Assembly: GCA_013299045.1 (NCBI GenBank)
Contig: JAAFJX010000019.1
Coordinates: 1-64,000, forward strand
Reading direction: 5' to 3'
Length of the DNA: 64,000 bases
Source: Cytophagales bacterium
GTDB taxonomy: Bacteria; Bacteroidota; Bacteroidia; Cytophagales; Bernardetiaceae
Part shown: positions 53,649 through 62,524 of the stretch, piece after piece
How the letters are laid out: every line of letters starts with the position of its first letter
How positions within the stretch are numbered: the stretch's first letter is position 1
The notes under the pieces: model-generated
What the model was told of the DNA's origin: nothing
Databases searched by the model: none
Seen by the model: only the letters and a program-made list of their open reading frames with translations
Made by a program: the position numbers and the translations under genes

Positions 53649-54584
53649 ATGTCTGAACATACCAAATGCCTGATACTAGGCTCTGGCCCTGCTGGCTATA
53701 CTGCAGCTATTTACGCCGCGCGGGCTGGCCTGAAGCCTGTTCTAATCAAAGGTAACCAGCCTGGAGGGCAGCTCACTATTACAACAGACGTTGAAAATTA
53801 TCCAGGCTATCCTAAAGGGATTATGGGGCCTCAAATGATGCAAGACTTTGAAGCCCAAGCAGCTCGCTTTGAGACAGATATTCGTTCTGGCATGGCTACT
53901 TCAGTCAATTTCAGCGGCTCGAAACACACTGTTACGATTGATGAAAGCTATCAGATAACTGCCGACACCGTCATCATATCTACTGGTGCTTCTGCCAAAT
54001 GGCTTGGCATACCGTCCGAAACACGCTTAAATGGACGCGGCGTGTCGGCCTGTGCGGTTTGTGATGGCTTCTTTTTTAGAGGTTTGGACGTGGCTATTGT
54101 GGGTGGTGGAGACTCCGCCTGCGAAGAGGCCAGTTATTTGGCCAAGCTATGTAAAACTGTTCATTTATTGGTGCGCCGAAACACCATGCGTGCTTCTAAA
54201 ATTATGCAAGACCGCGTTCAGAGCATCGATAATATTCAAATTCATTGGCACTCTGAAACAGACGAAATACTTGGTTCGGAAGCCGTAGAGGGTTTGCGTA
54301 TACGCGACACACGTACTGGTGAGTTGCGCGAATTGAGCATACAAGGTTTTTTTGTCGCCATAGGACATCAACCCAATACTCATATTTTCAAGAATGCTTT
54401 GGCAATGGACGAGCAAGATTATCTTGTTACAGAGAAGGGAAGCACAAAAACAAATGTGGCAGGAGTTTTTGCCTGTGGAGACGTGCAAGACCGTGTTTAT
54501 CGTCAGGCGATTACAGCAGCTGGTACAGGCTGTATGGCTGCACTTGATGCAGAACGCTACTTAGCTACTACAGGCGTACACTAA
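53649..54584 (+). CDS. trxB: Thioredoxin reductase
   Basis: 311 residues, normal length. Low-molecular-weight FAD/NADPH enzyme. FAD-binding: ILGSGPAGYTAAIYAARAG; NADPH-binding: AIVGGGDSACEEASYL. The redox-active pair is Cys135/Cys138 in SACAVCDG. The C-terminal FAD site is GVFACGDVQD. It reduces thioredoxin for ribonucleotide reductase and peroxide defence. Monocistronic with its own promoter. Confidence 0.96.
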   Translation: MSEHTKCLILGSGPAGYTAAIYAARAGLKPVLIKGNQPGGQLTITTDVENYPGYPKGIMGPQMMQDFEAQAARFETDIRSGMATSVNFSGSKHTVTIDESYQITADTVIISTGASAKWLGIPSETRLNGRGVSACAVCDGFFFRGLDVAIVGGGDSACEEASYLAKLCKTVHLLVRRNTMRASKIMQDRVQSIDNIQIHWHSETDEILGSEAVEGLRIRDTRTGELRELSIQGFFVAIGHQPNTHIFKNALAMDEQDYLVTEKGSTKTNVAGVFACGDVQDRVYRQAITAAGTGCMAALDAERYLATTGVH

Positions 54585-54788
54585 ACTCAAGTACCTATTT
54601 TTTTAGAATGAACGAGTCTGTCTAAATTTGGCACAACTATTTCTTTGTGCTTTTGCACGTTTGTTGTTGCTGGTAGCTTGTTAAATGAACGCCTCACCTA
54701 ATGTTTACTTTCTTTACTAGCCTGTATTTATCGTTTTTATACCAAAGGCCTTTTATCTTGTTTATCAGACTATTGAACACTATATAAA

Positions 54789-56375
54789 ATGAGGGACAGT
54801 CAGAAATATCTAATCCTACTTCATAGGCTATTATCCGTCGTATTCTTTTTTTCTGTAAGCAATACGCTAATGGCTCAAACGAACAAAAAAGGAGATTTTA
54901 CGGATATAAAAGTTCCAGACCGCATTCTAGCAGTATCTGACTCTGCCTATGTGCGCGGAAAGCTGAAATATAAAGCCGATTCCACTGCGCTTCGCGACAG
55001 CTTAGAAAAAGTTTACAACGTTCTTAAATTTGCCCCACAAACAACCGATAGCCTAATTGAACGTGCGTTAGACGACTTGGCCAACAAAAGTGAGCCATAT
55101 ACCAACGACCCAAAGAATGTAGAGAAAAAATATAGCAAAGTAAAAAAATATAGAAAAGACAAAAACCAAACCAGTACCGAAAGCGATAATGCCTTGCGCA
55201 ATAATCCCTTCACTAATGAGAGCGAGGCACGTCAGTTTTTTACAGAAATTCTGAACGATAAAACCCCCATAAGGGCTGTCTTGAACCTGAATGACCTTGC
55301 TCAAGAAAAAAGAAATAAGAACGATTCTATTAATCTGACAAACTTGACCATTGCGTCCGAGATTCAAAAAACCGAAGATATGTATGAGGACAGTATTCAG
55401 CAAAACCAACAGAATAAAGAAGATGTAAGTACTCAGGACGAAGGATTTGAGGACTTGTCAGACTTTGCAAACGAAGAGGATTTGCAAGACTCTTTGGGGT
55501 ACAATACGGACGGAATTGTACGAGAAAATAGAGATAACTACAACGATGCACCCGCCAAAGACATTGTCATTGTGGCTGAGCAGCAACTCACCGTAGATAG
55601 TATTTGGGTTACTATGGCCGAGTATTATTCTGTTTGGAATACAGAATATGTCAATCCATACAACATCGACATCAATAAATTTGATGATACTGTTGTCATA
55701 AAACTTTATGATACGACCAGAGCACATTGTTGGTTTCCGCCCCTAGACAATATCATTCTCACCTCAGAATTTGGACCACGCTGGGGGCGTTGGCATCATG
55801 GCTCAGACATAGATGTAGAAATCGGCGACCCTGTTTATGCCGTTTTTGATGGCATAGTCAGGATTTCGCAGTATGGCGGTGGCTATGGAAAACATATTGT
55901 ATTGCGGCATCACAATGGCCTTGAAACGGTTTATGGCCACCTTAATAAACTTTACCTCAAAGTGGGCGATGTTGTAACTGCTGGCCAACAAATAGGAGAA
56001 GCTGGCAATACGGGGCGAAGCACAGGCCCGCACCTACACTTTGAAATACGCTATCAGGGTTATGCCTTTAATCCAAGATACGTTTTTGATTTGGCCTGTG
56101 CCGAGATTGTCCATGACTCACTCTGGATAAAGCCCTCCTTTTTTAAGCATCTCCGCAATGACTACCGCCCCAGCCGTACACGCTATGCAAGCTCTAAAAC
56201 CTACAACAGCAGCAATGGGAAGTACCGAAACGCCGTTTATCATACCGTCCGAAGTGGAGATACCCTCTGGGCTATAAGCCGTCGTTATAAGGTCAGTGTA
56301 AGTCAGTTATGTAAACTGAACGGACTTTCGGCAAAAGCAATTTTGAAGCTAGGCAAACGGCTAAGAATCAGATAA
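54789..56375 (+). CDS. Exported M23-family metallopeptidase with C-terminal LysM
   Basis: 528 residues with a signal peptide (~15-30, ending LMAQ). A long polar, Asp/Lys/Asn-rich region (~40-260) probably is disordered. The M23 (LytM-like) domain is at ~310-435: zinc His336/337 with Asp340 in HHGSDIDVEIG, and HLHFE with the His pair near 416, so the zinc site is intact. A single LysM is at ~482-528 (YHTVRSGDTLWAISRRY). It cleaves peptide cross-links of peptidoglycan or acts as a regulator of division amidases. It lies convergent to a GH3-family gene 31 bp away; no terminator was evident. Confidence 0.9.
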   Translation: MRDSQKYLILLHRLLSVVFFFSVSNTLMAQTNKKGDFTDIKVPDRILAVSDSAYVRGKLKYKADSTALRDSLEKVYNVLKFAPQTTDSLIERALDDLANKSEPYTNDPKNVEKKYSKVKKYRKDKNQTSTESDNALRNNPFTNESEARQFFTEILNDKTPIRAVLNLNDLAQEKRNKNDSINLTNLTIASEIQKTEDMYEDSIQQNQQNKEDVSTQDEGFEDLSDFANEEDLQDSLGYNTDGIVRENRDNYNDAPAKDIVIVAEQQLTVDSIWVTMAEYYSVWNTEYVNPYNIDINKFDDTVVIKLYDTTRAHCWFPPLDNIILTSEFGPRWGRWHHGSDIDVEIGDPVYAVFDGIVRISQYGGGYGKHIVLRHHNGLETVYGHLNKLYLKVGDVVTAGQQIGEAGNTGRSTGPHLHFEIRYQGYAFNPRYVFDLACAEIVHDSLWIKPSFFKHLRNDYRPSRTRYASSKTYNSSNGKYRNAVYHTVRSGDTLWAISRRYKVSVSQLCKLNGLSAKAILKLGKRLRIR

Positions 56376-56406
56376 AAGCGCCTGCCCCTGCCAGAATAAA
56401 AAACAC

Positions 56407-57945
56407 CTAGGCCCTACTCCCAAAGCCTTTTTCTGCTAATAAGGCCAATACTTCGTTCATAAAAAGACGGTCATTAGCCAGCCGCGGTACTTTATTTTGG
56501 CCGCCTAGTTTGCCTTTTTGGCGCATCAACTCATAGAATGTTCCCAGCGGAATTGCTTGAATAAGTGGAGCCAAAAGCGCAATATCCTTGCTGCGTTTGG
56601 CTTCGTAGTCCGAGTTTAGACTTTTGAGTGTGCTGTCCAGAACGTTTGCAAAAATGGCCAAATCATTGGGCTGTGTTTCAAACTCTATCAGCCACTCATG
56701 TCCACCTCTTTTTCCATTCTCAATAAAGACAGGAGCCGCCGTAAAGTTACTCACTTGTGCACCTGTGGCCACACAAGCACGCACTAGGGCGCTTTCAGCA
56801 TTTTCTATGGCCAGCTCTTCCCCAAAAGCATTGATAAAATGCTTCGTACGACCATTGATGCGTATGCGGTACGGATTTTTGCTAACAAAACGCACAGTAT
56901 CGCCTATCAGGTAGCGCCACAAACCAGCATTGGTGCTAATGACTAAAGCATAGCTCTTGTTAAGCTCTACCTCTTCTAGCGTAAGTGTTTTTGCGTAAGG
57001 GTCTTGCAAATTATCTAGTGGCAAAAATTCATAATAAATACCATAGTCTGTCATCAATAGCATATCAGGCTCGCCCAGCTGGTCTTGTAAGCTAAAAAAG
57101 CCTTCAGAGGCATTATAAACCTCCAAATAAGCCATGTCAGGCGAAGGAATCATGGTCTCAAAAAGGACTTTGTAAGGCCCAAATGCCACTGCTCCATGAA
57201 AAAAACACTCCATATTCGGCCAAACTTCCAGAATAGATTTGGACTGGCTCAGTTCAAGCATTTTGCGTATAAGAAAAATAGTCCAGGTTGGTACGCCATG
57301 AATACAAGTAATGTTTTCATGGAGAGTGGCTTCCGCCATTTTTTGAATCTTGTCCTCCCAGTCGCTCAAGAGCGCAATATCTAAGCTAGGGGCACGGAAA
57401 GATTGCGCCCAAAGCGGCAAATTTTTCATAATGAGACCAGAAACATCACCTATTGTAGTATCTTCCGCGTCAGGGTTTGGCATAATGCTACCACCAACCG
57501 AAAGAGATTTACCTTTAAAAATCTTGGTCTGAGGCCGATTATCAATAAAAACCGCCAATAGGTCTTTGCCCCCTTCAAAATGGCAGTCTTCAAGCGCTTC
57601 AGAGGATACAGGAATAAACTTGCTTTTGGCGTTCGTTGTACCCGAAGACTTGGCAAACAGTTTGATGTCCGACGGCCAAAGAACCTGTTGTTCGCCCTTC
57701 AAAATGCGTTCAATGTAAGGAAAAAAATCCTCGTAGGTAGAAATCGGCACACGCTGCTTATAATCCGTTACGTTGCGAAGCTGATGGTAGGAATATTTTT
57801 GCCCCCAGGCAGTGTAGCGCCCCTTATGAATAAGGTAGTCAAAAACCTTTTTTTGAGTGTCATGCGGATTTTGGGCACAAAAGCTAATATGTGAGAGCCT
57901 TTGCTTAATAACGTTTACACTGAGCCAGTTAAGAGCGGATTTCAT
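56407..57945 (-). CDS. GH3-family acyl-acid amido synthetase-like protein
   Basis: 512 residues, the size of bacterial members of the GH3 auxin-responsive promoter family (adenylate-forming). ATP motif: KSSGTTNAKSKFIPVS near residue 95. Then VYNASEGFFSLQDQLG, matching the YxxS/TE region, and YLIGDTVRF. In plants GH3 enzymes conjugate hormones with amino acids; the role in Bacteroidota is unknown. Cytoplasmic. Next gene is convergent at 56375. Confidence 0.9.
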   Translation of the reverse strand: MKSALNWLSVNVIKQRLSHISFCAQNPHDTQKKVFDYLIHKGRYTAWGQKYSYHQLRNVTDYKQRVPISTYEDFFPYIERILKGEQQVLWPSDIKLFAKSSGTTNAKSKFIPVSSEALEDCHFEGGKDLLAVFIDNRPQTKIFKGKSLSVGGSIMPNPDAEDTTIGDVSGLIMKNLPLWAQSFRAPSLDIALLSDWEDKIQKMAEATLHENITCIHGVPTWTIFLIRKMLELSQSKSILEVWPNMECFFHGAVAFGPYKVLFETMIPSPDMAYLEVYNASEGFFSLQDQLGEPDMLLMTDYGIYYEFLPLDNLQDPYAKTLTLEEVELNKSYALVISTNAGLWRYLIGDTVRFVSKNPYRIRINGRTKHFINAFGEELAIENAESALVRACVATGAQVSNFTAAPVFIENGKRGGHEWLIEFETQPNDLAIFANVLDSTLKSLNSDYEAKRSKDIALLAPLIQAIPLGTFYELMRQKGKLGGQNKVPRLANDRLFMNEVLALLAEKGFGSRA

Positions 57946-58101
57946 CAGTAAAAATATTTTATAAACCAGTATTGTGCAAAATTATAGAAAATACTTGAAT
58001 CTGCGCAAGTTCTATCGTTTGGCTTATAAGCGAGCCTCTAAACCATCATTCTACTCAGAAAAAACAACTAACTTGCGCCTCGGTTTAAAACGCATTGCGC
58101 C

Positions 58102-58395
58102 ATGGCATACAAAGACCTCAGAGAAGAAGAAATAAAGAACAAAATAGAACAAGCGTATTTTGAAGGATTGGACTGCACCAAAATTGTTGGCAACATAGAC
58201 TTCTGCGTTACTGTACCCACAGCTCCTGAGCAAGAAGTACAGTCTTTGTTCTGGGCTGAAGCTAAAAAAGGCCAGTCGGATATCTATAAATCCATTGTGC
58301 AGTTAATTTTGACCGTTGGTAAGGCCAGAACTTTTGATAAAAGCCTGCCCCCAGCCTTTTTGGGTGCTTTTGATGCCGAAAAAATAGGCTCTTAA
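58102..58395 (+). pseudogene. Truncated 5' end of a restriction-modification (type IIG-like) gene
   Basis: 97 codons. The product begins MAYKDLREEEIKNKIEQAYF and contains DFCVTVPT, FWAEAKKGQSDIYKSIVQL and GKARTFDKSLPPAFLGAFDA. In my recollection this is the N-terminus of a family of large Bacteroidota proteins that join a PD-(D/E)xK-type nuclease (here D...E-A-K) to an N6-adenine DNA methyltransferase. Frame ends with FDAEKI followed by GS and a stop that lie in the inverted repeat (family B) starting at 58387. The whole rest of the gene is absent. So it appears broken by repeat insertion or by deletion next to it. The nuclease motif may still be folded, but activity is unlikely. Confidence 0.6.
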
Positions 58396-58600
58396 TGAAC
58401 CTCTCTGAGAGATGTAAGTTTTAGGAAGCGAATAATTGTATTTTTTTAAGATAGGGACTTTACTTTTAAAGTACGGCCAACTACGGCTATCATACGGCTA
58501 TCATACGGCTATCATACGGCCGTTCTAGGGCTGAGGTAAAATAGGACAAAAGCAATTTTTAGGCTTCAAACGGGTTTGCGGCTTTATCTTTTTTTTTGCT
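58387..58600 (+). repeat. Partial family B repeat
   Basis: Begins GGCTCTTAATGAACCTCTCT, the terminal inverted repeat of the element at 28789-29264, and matches its right ~200 bp in reverse orientation. It stops a few bases before the family A element at 58604. Confidence 0.75.
58483..58515 (+). repeat. 11-bp tandem repeat (x3)
   Basis: ACGGCTATCAT three times in a row, with a fourth partial copy (ACGGCC). The family B copy at 28.8-29.3 kb has only two diverged units in the same place. Confidence 0.85.
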
Positions 58601-58603
58601 ATT

Positions 58604-59070
58604 TAGTCTTCCCTTAAAAAGCACATTCAATAGATGTAAGCTAAATTTAAGGAGGATAGCTTGCCTATTTTGGGAACACCTTGACGGCCTTTGATAGACT
58701 TCTCTTCTCTACTTTTTGCCTTGATGCAGAACTGAAGCGCGAGCTGAAAGTTCCGACCGTAGGGCATAGCAAAAAAATCAAGCCTCGCAAAAGGCCAATT
58801 TAGATGAAAAATAACATTTTTCATCTAAACCAGCGAATGGCTTTTTCCTTGATTCACTCTCTTGCAAAACATAGTTGCACAGAAAATCTCACCCTCTGAC
58901 ATTTGAGCCATTCGCTTTTGTCTGATGCGAGGCAGTGCAGGCCGTAAGAAGCCCTTGAGATTTTGCCAGTTATTTGATAAAATATGCTAAAAACTGAGAT
59001 ATTTTAAAGTAGAAATACTCATTTAATTTACTGATAATAAAAACTTTAGATATTTTTTAAGAGACGACTA
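58604..59070 (+). mobile_element. MITE-like element (family A), full-length reference copy
   Basis: 467 bp bounded by TA, with ends TAGTCTTCCCTTAAAAAG and TTTTTTAAGAGACGACTA. It contains a conserved segment (CTTGACGGCC...GCGCGAGCTGAAAG), then an inverted-repeat hairpin (GATGAAAAATAACATTTTTC), and CTGATGCGAGGCAG, then ATTTACTGATAATAAAAAC near the right end. No reading frame of note. Best copy to define the family. Confidence 0.8.
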
Positions 59071-59072
59071 CA

Positions 59073-59385
59073 TAGTCGTCCCTTAAAAAGTCGGCATAAG
59101 AACAAGCACATCAATTGATTTGTTTGCTTTAGGAACACTCTCAGGATTTTGGGTGGCTTTTTCTTTGATTGGTGCTTTTGCCAAACATGGTTGCACAGAA
59201 AATCTCACCCTCTGACCTTTGCGCTATTCACTTTTGTCTGATGCGAGGCAGTTAAGGACTTAAAAAGCCCTTGCATATTACCAGTTTCTTGACAAAATAG
59301 GCTAAAACCTAAGAGATTTTAAAGACAAAGTGCTTGTTTAATTCACTGAAAATAAGCATCATAGGTGTATTTTAAGGGAAGGCTA
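59073..59385 (+). mobile_element. MITE-like element (family A), second tandem copy
   Basis: 313 bp beginning TAGTCGTCCCTTAAAAAGTC and ending TTTTAAGGGAAGGCTA, 2 bp after the previous element. Its right ~200 bp match the right half of 58604-59070 (including CTGATGCGAGGCAG); the left half is short. No coding capacity. Confidence 0.78.
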
Positions 59386-59514
59386 GCTATGGCATGAATC
59401 TGCAAAAAAACACCTGATAGAAGACTAAATGTTCCTGAAGTTGCGCTTTATTAGTTTGATAACCAACAATTTATGCTACCAATAACCTCTACAATAGAAG
59501 TTATTGTGTGTTTT

Positions 59515-59546
59515 TTTGCAATAAGTTTTACAATCATGTACCTTTG
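59515..59546 (+). promoter_or_regulatory. Promoter of the DUF1501-type gene
   Basis: TTTG (59515-59518), 20-nt spacer, TACCTTTG (59539-59546). The ATG is 233 nt downstream, leaving a long leader with an AGAGGT...ACCTCT hairpin at ~59618-59637. Rest of 59386-59778 has no gene. Confidence 0.6.
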
Positions 59547-59778
59547 CGCTTAGGTGAGATGTACCTTCTGTCTTTTTGAGTAGGGAAAACCTAAAGTTAC
59601 AAAGGATATGTTGAAACACAGAGGTCAATCACCTCTTTGTTCCCCATGCAAAACGCTGTGTTTGTCTGTTTAACCAGAGTTATTTGATGGTCTTTGAGAA
59701 TTATCCAACAAAAAAGTTGTTCCTTTCGTTTAGAAATTAAATAGAGTATTACTAACCTTCACTTTGAGCATTTGTTTT

Positions 59779-61080
59779 ATGGACAGAAGAAAATTTTTAT
59801 CAAAAGCAGGCTTAGTTACTGGTGGTCTTTTGTCTGCACCATACATTTTGCCTTCGGGTCGTTTATTCGCCAAAACTGCCAGCCGTAAGGTGAACCATGT
59901 CGTTTTATGTATGTTTGCGGGTGGTCTGCGCCACTTGGAGTCTGTCCAAAAAATGGACGGCAACCTCATGCCGAATATGCTTCGCGGCACTGAGGCCATC
60001 AGCAGCGACTTACTCGGCAGCATGAGCGCCCTACCCACACCAATTAGCACTCCATTAGAACAAAAAGGTGTATTTTTCAAAGAGTTTCGCTTTGCCAAAG
60101 GCCCAACTGGCCACTTCAACGCACACAGCACCATGATGTGCGGTGCTTACAGTGAAGCAGACGTGGATATTCGCCGCCGAAACAGCACGCCTACTATCTT
60201 TGAATACTACAATAAACATAATTCGCCCAAAACTACCCAGCTCAAATCTTGGTGGGTATCTAACTCTCTAGGCCCCTATCCCAACCTGAATTTTAGTACC
60301 CACCCTGACTACGGCCCGCTCTATGGTGGCAACTACATTCAGCCCCAAACCATGCTGAACGAGGCCATTTATGAGGCCATAGGCAAGCCTAAAAGTTTTA
60401 CAGATACAGAAAAAAGCAAGATAAACCGACTCCGCGCCTTCTGCGACAACAACTTTGCTGGCGAGTATAAAGGAGTGCCTTCTGGTATTACAAATACGCC
60501 CTCTGATGCCATTATGATAGAGCAGTTTTTGGCCAAACTTTATTTAGAAGCTATAGAAGGAAAGCTGGACAATGCGTGGGGTATTCCGTCCTACATGAAC
60601 TATGATATGTATAATGTTTACTTTGCAGAGCGTATCATGGAGCAGTTTCTGCCAGAGTTACTTGTTGTAAACATGAGTTCTATTGATATTTGCCACCAAA
60701 ATTACAGCGGTTATTGCAATTATCTGCGCTTTGCGGACTACGCGGTGGCGCATCTCTGGAAGACCATTCAAAGCACGCCAGGCATGGCCAACAACACCCT
60801 TTTACTCATAGCACCAGAGCACGGCAGAAACCTCTACACCAATACAGTGGTGGACGAAAATGGTCGTTTTGGTATAGACCACAGCAACGATGAAATGTCC
60901 CGCCGTATCTTCTGCATGGCGCTGGGGCCTGAGGGAGTTATTAAGCAAAATTTGCGCTTTGATGAGGAGAGAGGCGAAAGCATAGACCTTGTGCCTACCA
61001 TTGCACACGCCTTGGGCTTTTATGATGACATTCCTAAAGGTATGCTGCAAGGCAGAGTACTTGAAGAAATCTTTGTGTAA
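59779..61080 (+). CDS. Exported DUF1501-type protein (alkaline-phosphatase superfamily)
   Basis: 433 residues from the ATG at 59779 (MDRRKFLSKAGLVTGGLLSA), which gives a twin-arginine-type signal (RRKFLSKAG); an ATG five codons upstream is less apt. The pattern VVLCMFAGGLRHLES corresponds to the usual first metal/phosphate region of DUF1501 proteins, GHFNAHSTMM and APEHGRNLYT match conserved His/Asp regions, and GIDHSNDEMSRR supplies the C-terminal HxxN-type motif. In the alkaline-phosphatase/sulfatase fold the nucleophile is not obvious here. Expected in the periplasm; function unknown. The next gene starts 25 bp downstream, so the two are probably cotranscribed. Confidence 0.85.
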   Translation: MDRRKFLSKAGLVTGGLLSAPYILPSGRLFAKTASRKVNHVVLCMFAGGLRHLESVQKMDGNLMPNMLRGTEAISSDLLGSMSALPTPISTPLEQKGVFFKEFRFAKGPTGHFNAHSTMMCGAYSEADVDIRRRNSTPTIFEYYNKHNSPKTTQLKSWWVSNSLGPYPNLNFSTHPDYGPLYGGNYIQPQTMLNEAIYEAIGKPKSFTDTEKSKINRLRAFCDNNFAGEYKGVPSGITNTPSDAIMIEQFLAKLYLEAIEGKLDNAWGIPSYMNYDMYNVYFAERIMEQFLPELLVVNMSSIDICHQNYSGYCNYLRFADYAVAHLWKTIQSTPGMANNTLLLIAPEHGRNLYTNTVVDENGRFGIDHSNDEMSRRIFCMALGPEGVIKQNLRFDEERGESIDLVPTIAHALGFYDDIPKGMLQGRVLEEIFV

Positions 61081-61105
61081 AACTAACAACTTTCTTGCAA
61101 AAAAA

Positions 61106-61672
61106 ATGTTGCACTTGCCCTTGTCTTTGCACGACGCACTAGATGCTTTTCAGCTCAAGTTAGAGCGAACGGATTTGTTCAAAAAGCAAGCCCCTGAGCC
61201 TGTGGTGGTAGAAGACGTGTTCAGACAGGGGCTTGAATTGGCTTTTGACAAGCATGGTTTAGTAGAACAATTTTTTGATACCAATTTTTTTGTCATGCCT
61301 ATTCTCAGGCAAGTTTTTGAGCCGCTTGGTTGCAAAATTCAAAAAAAACATAAAGTCCTTTTTGCACAAAACGTACTCAAAGCAGACTATTTGGTACAAG
61401 CGCAGCAGGAAGGCTCTGATTTGGCTGTCGTGAACATCAATGGCAGACTAATGGACGACGTATTGCAAGAAGCTCTGCTGCTACTTGTGGCGCTTCTGGG
61501 CAAGGAAAGCAGACGTGTTTCGGCTCTGCTTACGGACGGCAACGAATGGCACTTTTGCTATTTAGAGGGCAATACGCTGCATCTGCATAACCACAGGCTA
61601 TTTACATACGATGTTGAAATACTGGGAGGGGCTATGCGCGCACTCCTACAAGAGGAAGGCAGCCTGGTCTAA
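61106..61672 (+). CDS. Hypothetical protein with degenerate nuclease-like fold
   Basis: 188 residues from the ATG at 61106. No signal peptide. The segment KADYLVQAQQEGSDLAVVNI, then 'LQEALLLLVALLGKE' and SALLTDGNEWHFCYLEG, resembles the strand-helix pattern of PD-(D/E)xK-type nucleases (for example the 'TDG..W.F' strand). But the catalytic E-x-K is replaced by N-I-N in VVNINGR, so it would be inactive if this is right. It lies 25 bp after the DUF1501 gene. Unknown function; the fold is an inference. Confidence 0.65.
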   Translation: MLHLPLSLHDALDAFQLKLERTDLFKKQAPEPVVVEDVFRQGLELAFDKHGLVEQFFDTNFFVMPILRQVFEPLGCKIQKKHKVLFAQNVLKADYLVQAQQEGSDLAVVNINGRLMDDVLQEALLLLVALLGKESRRVSALLTDGNEWHFCYLEGNTLHLHNHRLFTYDVEILGGAMRALLQEEGSLV

Positions 61673-61816
61673 AGTCAGCGCTTGGTGCAGAACTAAAAAA
61701 TACGCACTCCTAAAGCAACAAGACATAGAACCAAGCCCAGTTTTTGCTTTTACGTCCATCGTGTTTGGAGCAAAAAACAAAAAATTGGGCTGCATACAAG
61801 CAACTAACACTTCAGG

Positions 61817-62011
61817 CTAGACAGAAGTCATAGGCTTTTGCTTGTTCTGGACAGCCAAACAAATGCTCTTGTCCAGAATAGCATTCATACTCTGTTTCTG
61901 CTCTGCGCTTAACCTGCTTAAAAGTGCCTCGTAGTTAGTATTTGATAAGTGTTGATTCTTTGCTACAAAGTTTAGAATCTCTTGGGCTGTTTTAAGTTCC
62001 TGATGCTTCAT
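61817..62011 (-). CDS. Small hypothetical protein
   Basis: 64 residues. MKHQELKTAQEILNFVAKNQ... predicted all-helical, with no signal peptide and no Cys/His pattern beyond one Cys. Its codon use is like neighbouring genes and it fits the spacer between the two plus-strand genes. No family known. May be chance. Confidence 0.4.
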   Translation of the reverse strand: MKHQELKTAQEILNFVAKNQHLSNTNYEALLSRLSAEQKQSMNAILDKSICLAVQNKQKPMTSV

Positions 62012-62437
62012 ATAGCTTTTGATAGTGGTTATAGATATACAACTGCGAAATATTCCACAAGAAAAAGATAAAAATACTATTTACCAAAAAATTGTTGAAT
62101 AAATTTAAAAAAAACATCAACAAAACTTACTGAACTGCTCACACAATTCAATGTGCCATAAGAATATCAAAAGCTGTCAGTAATAACTATTTTTGAAAAT
62201 TCATACATTCAATGCCACTCAAAACCTTAAAAAAGCCAACCAGATGCCTTTTATCTGTTGAATCTAAGTTATCTATTCTGCGTCAATTCTAAAGTTCTAT
62301 CTCCTCTAAATCGTGGCATATTGCCATTTACCATATTTACCATTGTATCAGAAAGACCCAAAAGAGCATAAACAAAACTTTAGTCAAAACCTCAAGTGGC
62401 CTCCAAAAGAATTTTGCTGTATTTTGACTATTATAGC
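62012..62437. other. Empty spacer before tex
   Basis: About 430 bp, A+T-rich, without a gene, repeat or clear hairpin. The promoter for tex follows at 62438. Confidence 0.5.
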
Positions 62438-62467
62438 TTGTTTCATCAGCACAAATGCTTAGTTTTG
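62438..62467 (+). promoter_or_regulatory. Promoter of tex
   Basis: TTG (62438-62440), 19-nt spacer, TAGTTTTG (62460-62467), an exact match to the Bacteroidota consensus, 57 nt before the ATG. Confidence 0.65.
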
Positions 62468-62524
62468 CATCTGTTTTCTTTTTTTCAATGTTGGCTTCAG
62501 AACCAAAAAAAATTCCGCTTCAAA

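Noticed and set aside
58483-58515. CRISPR array
   Set aside because: The 11-bp units are directly abutting with no spacers; it is a short tandem repeat within repeat family B.
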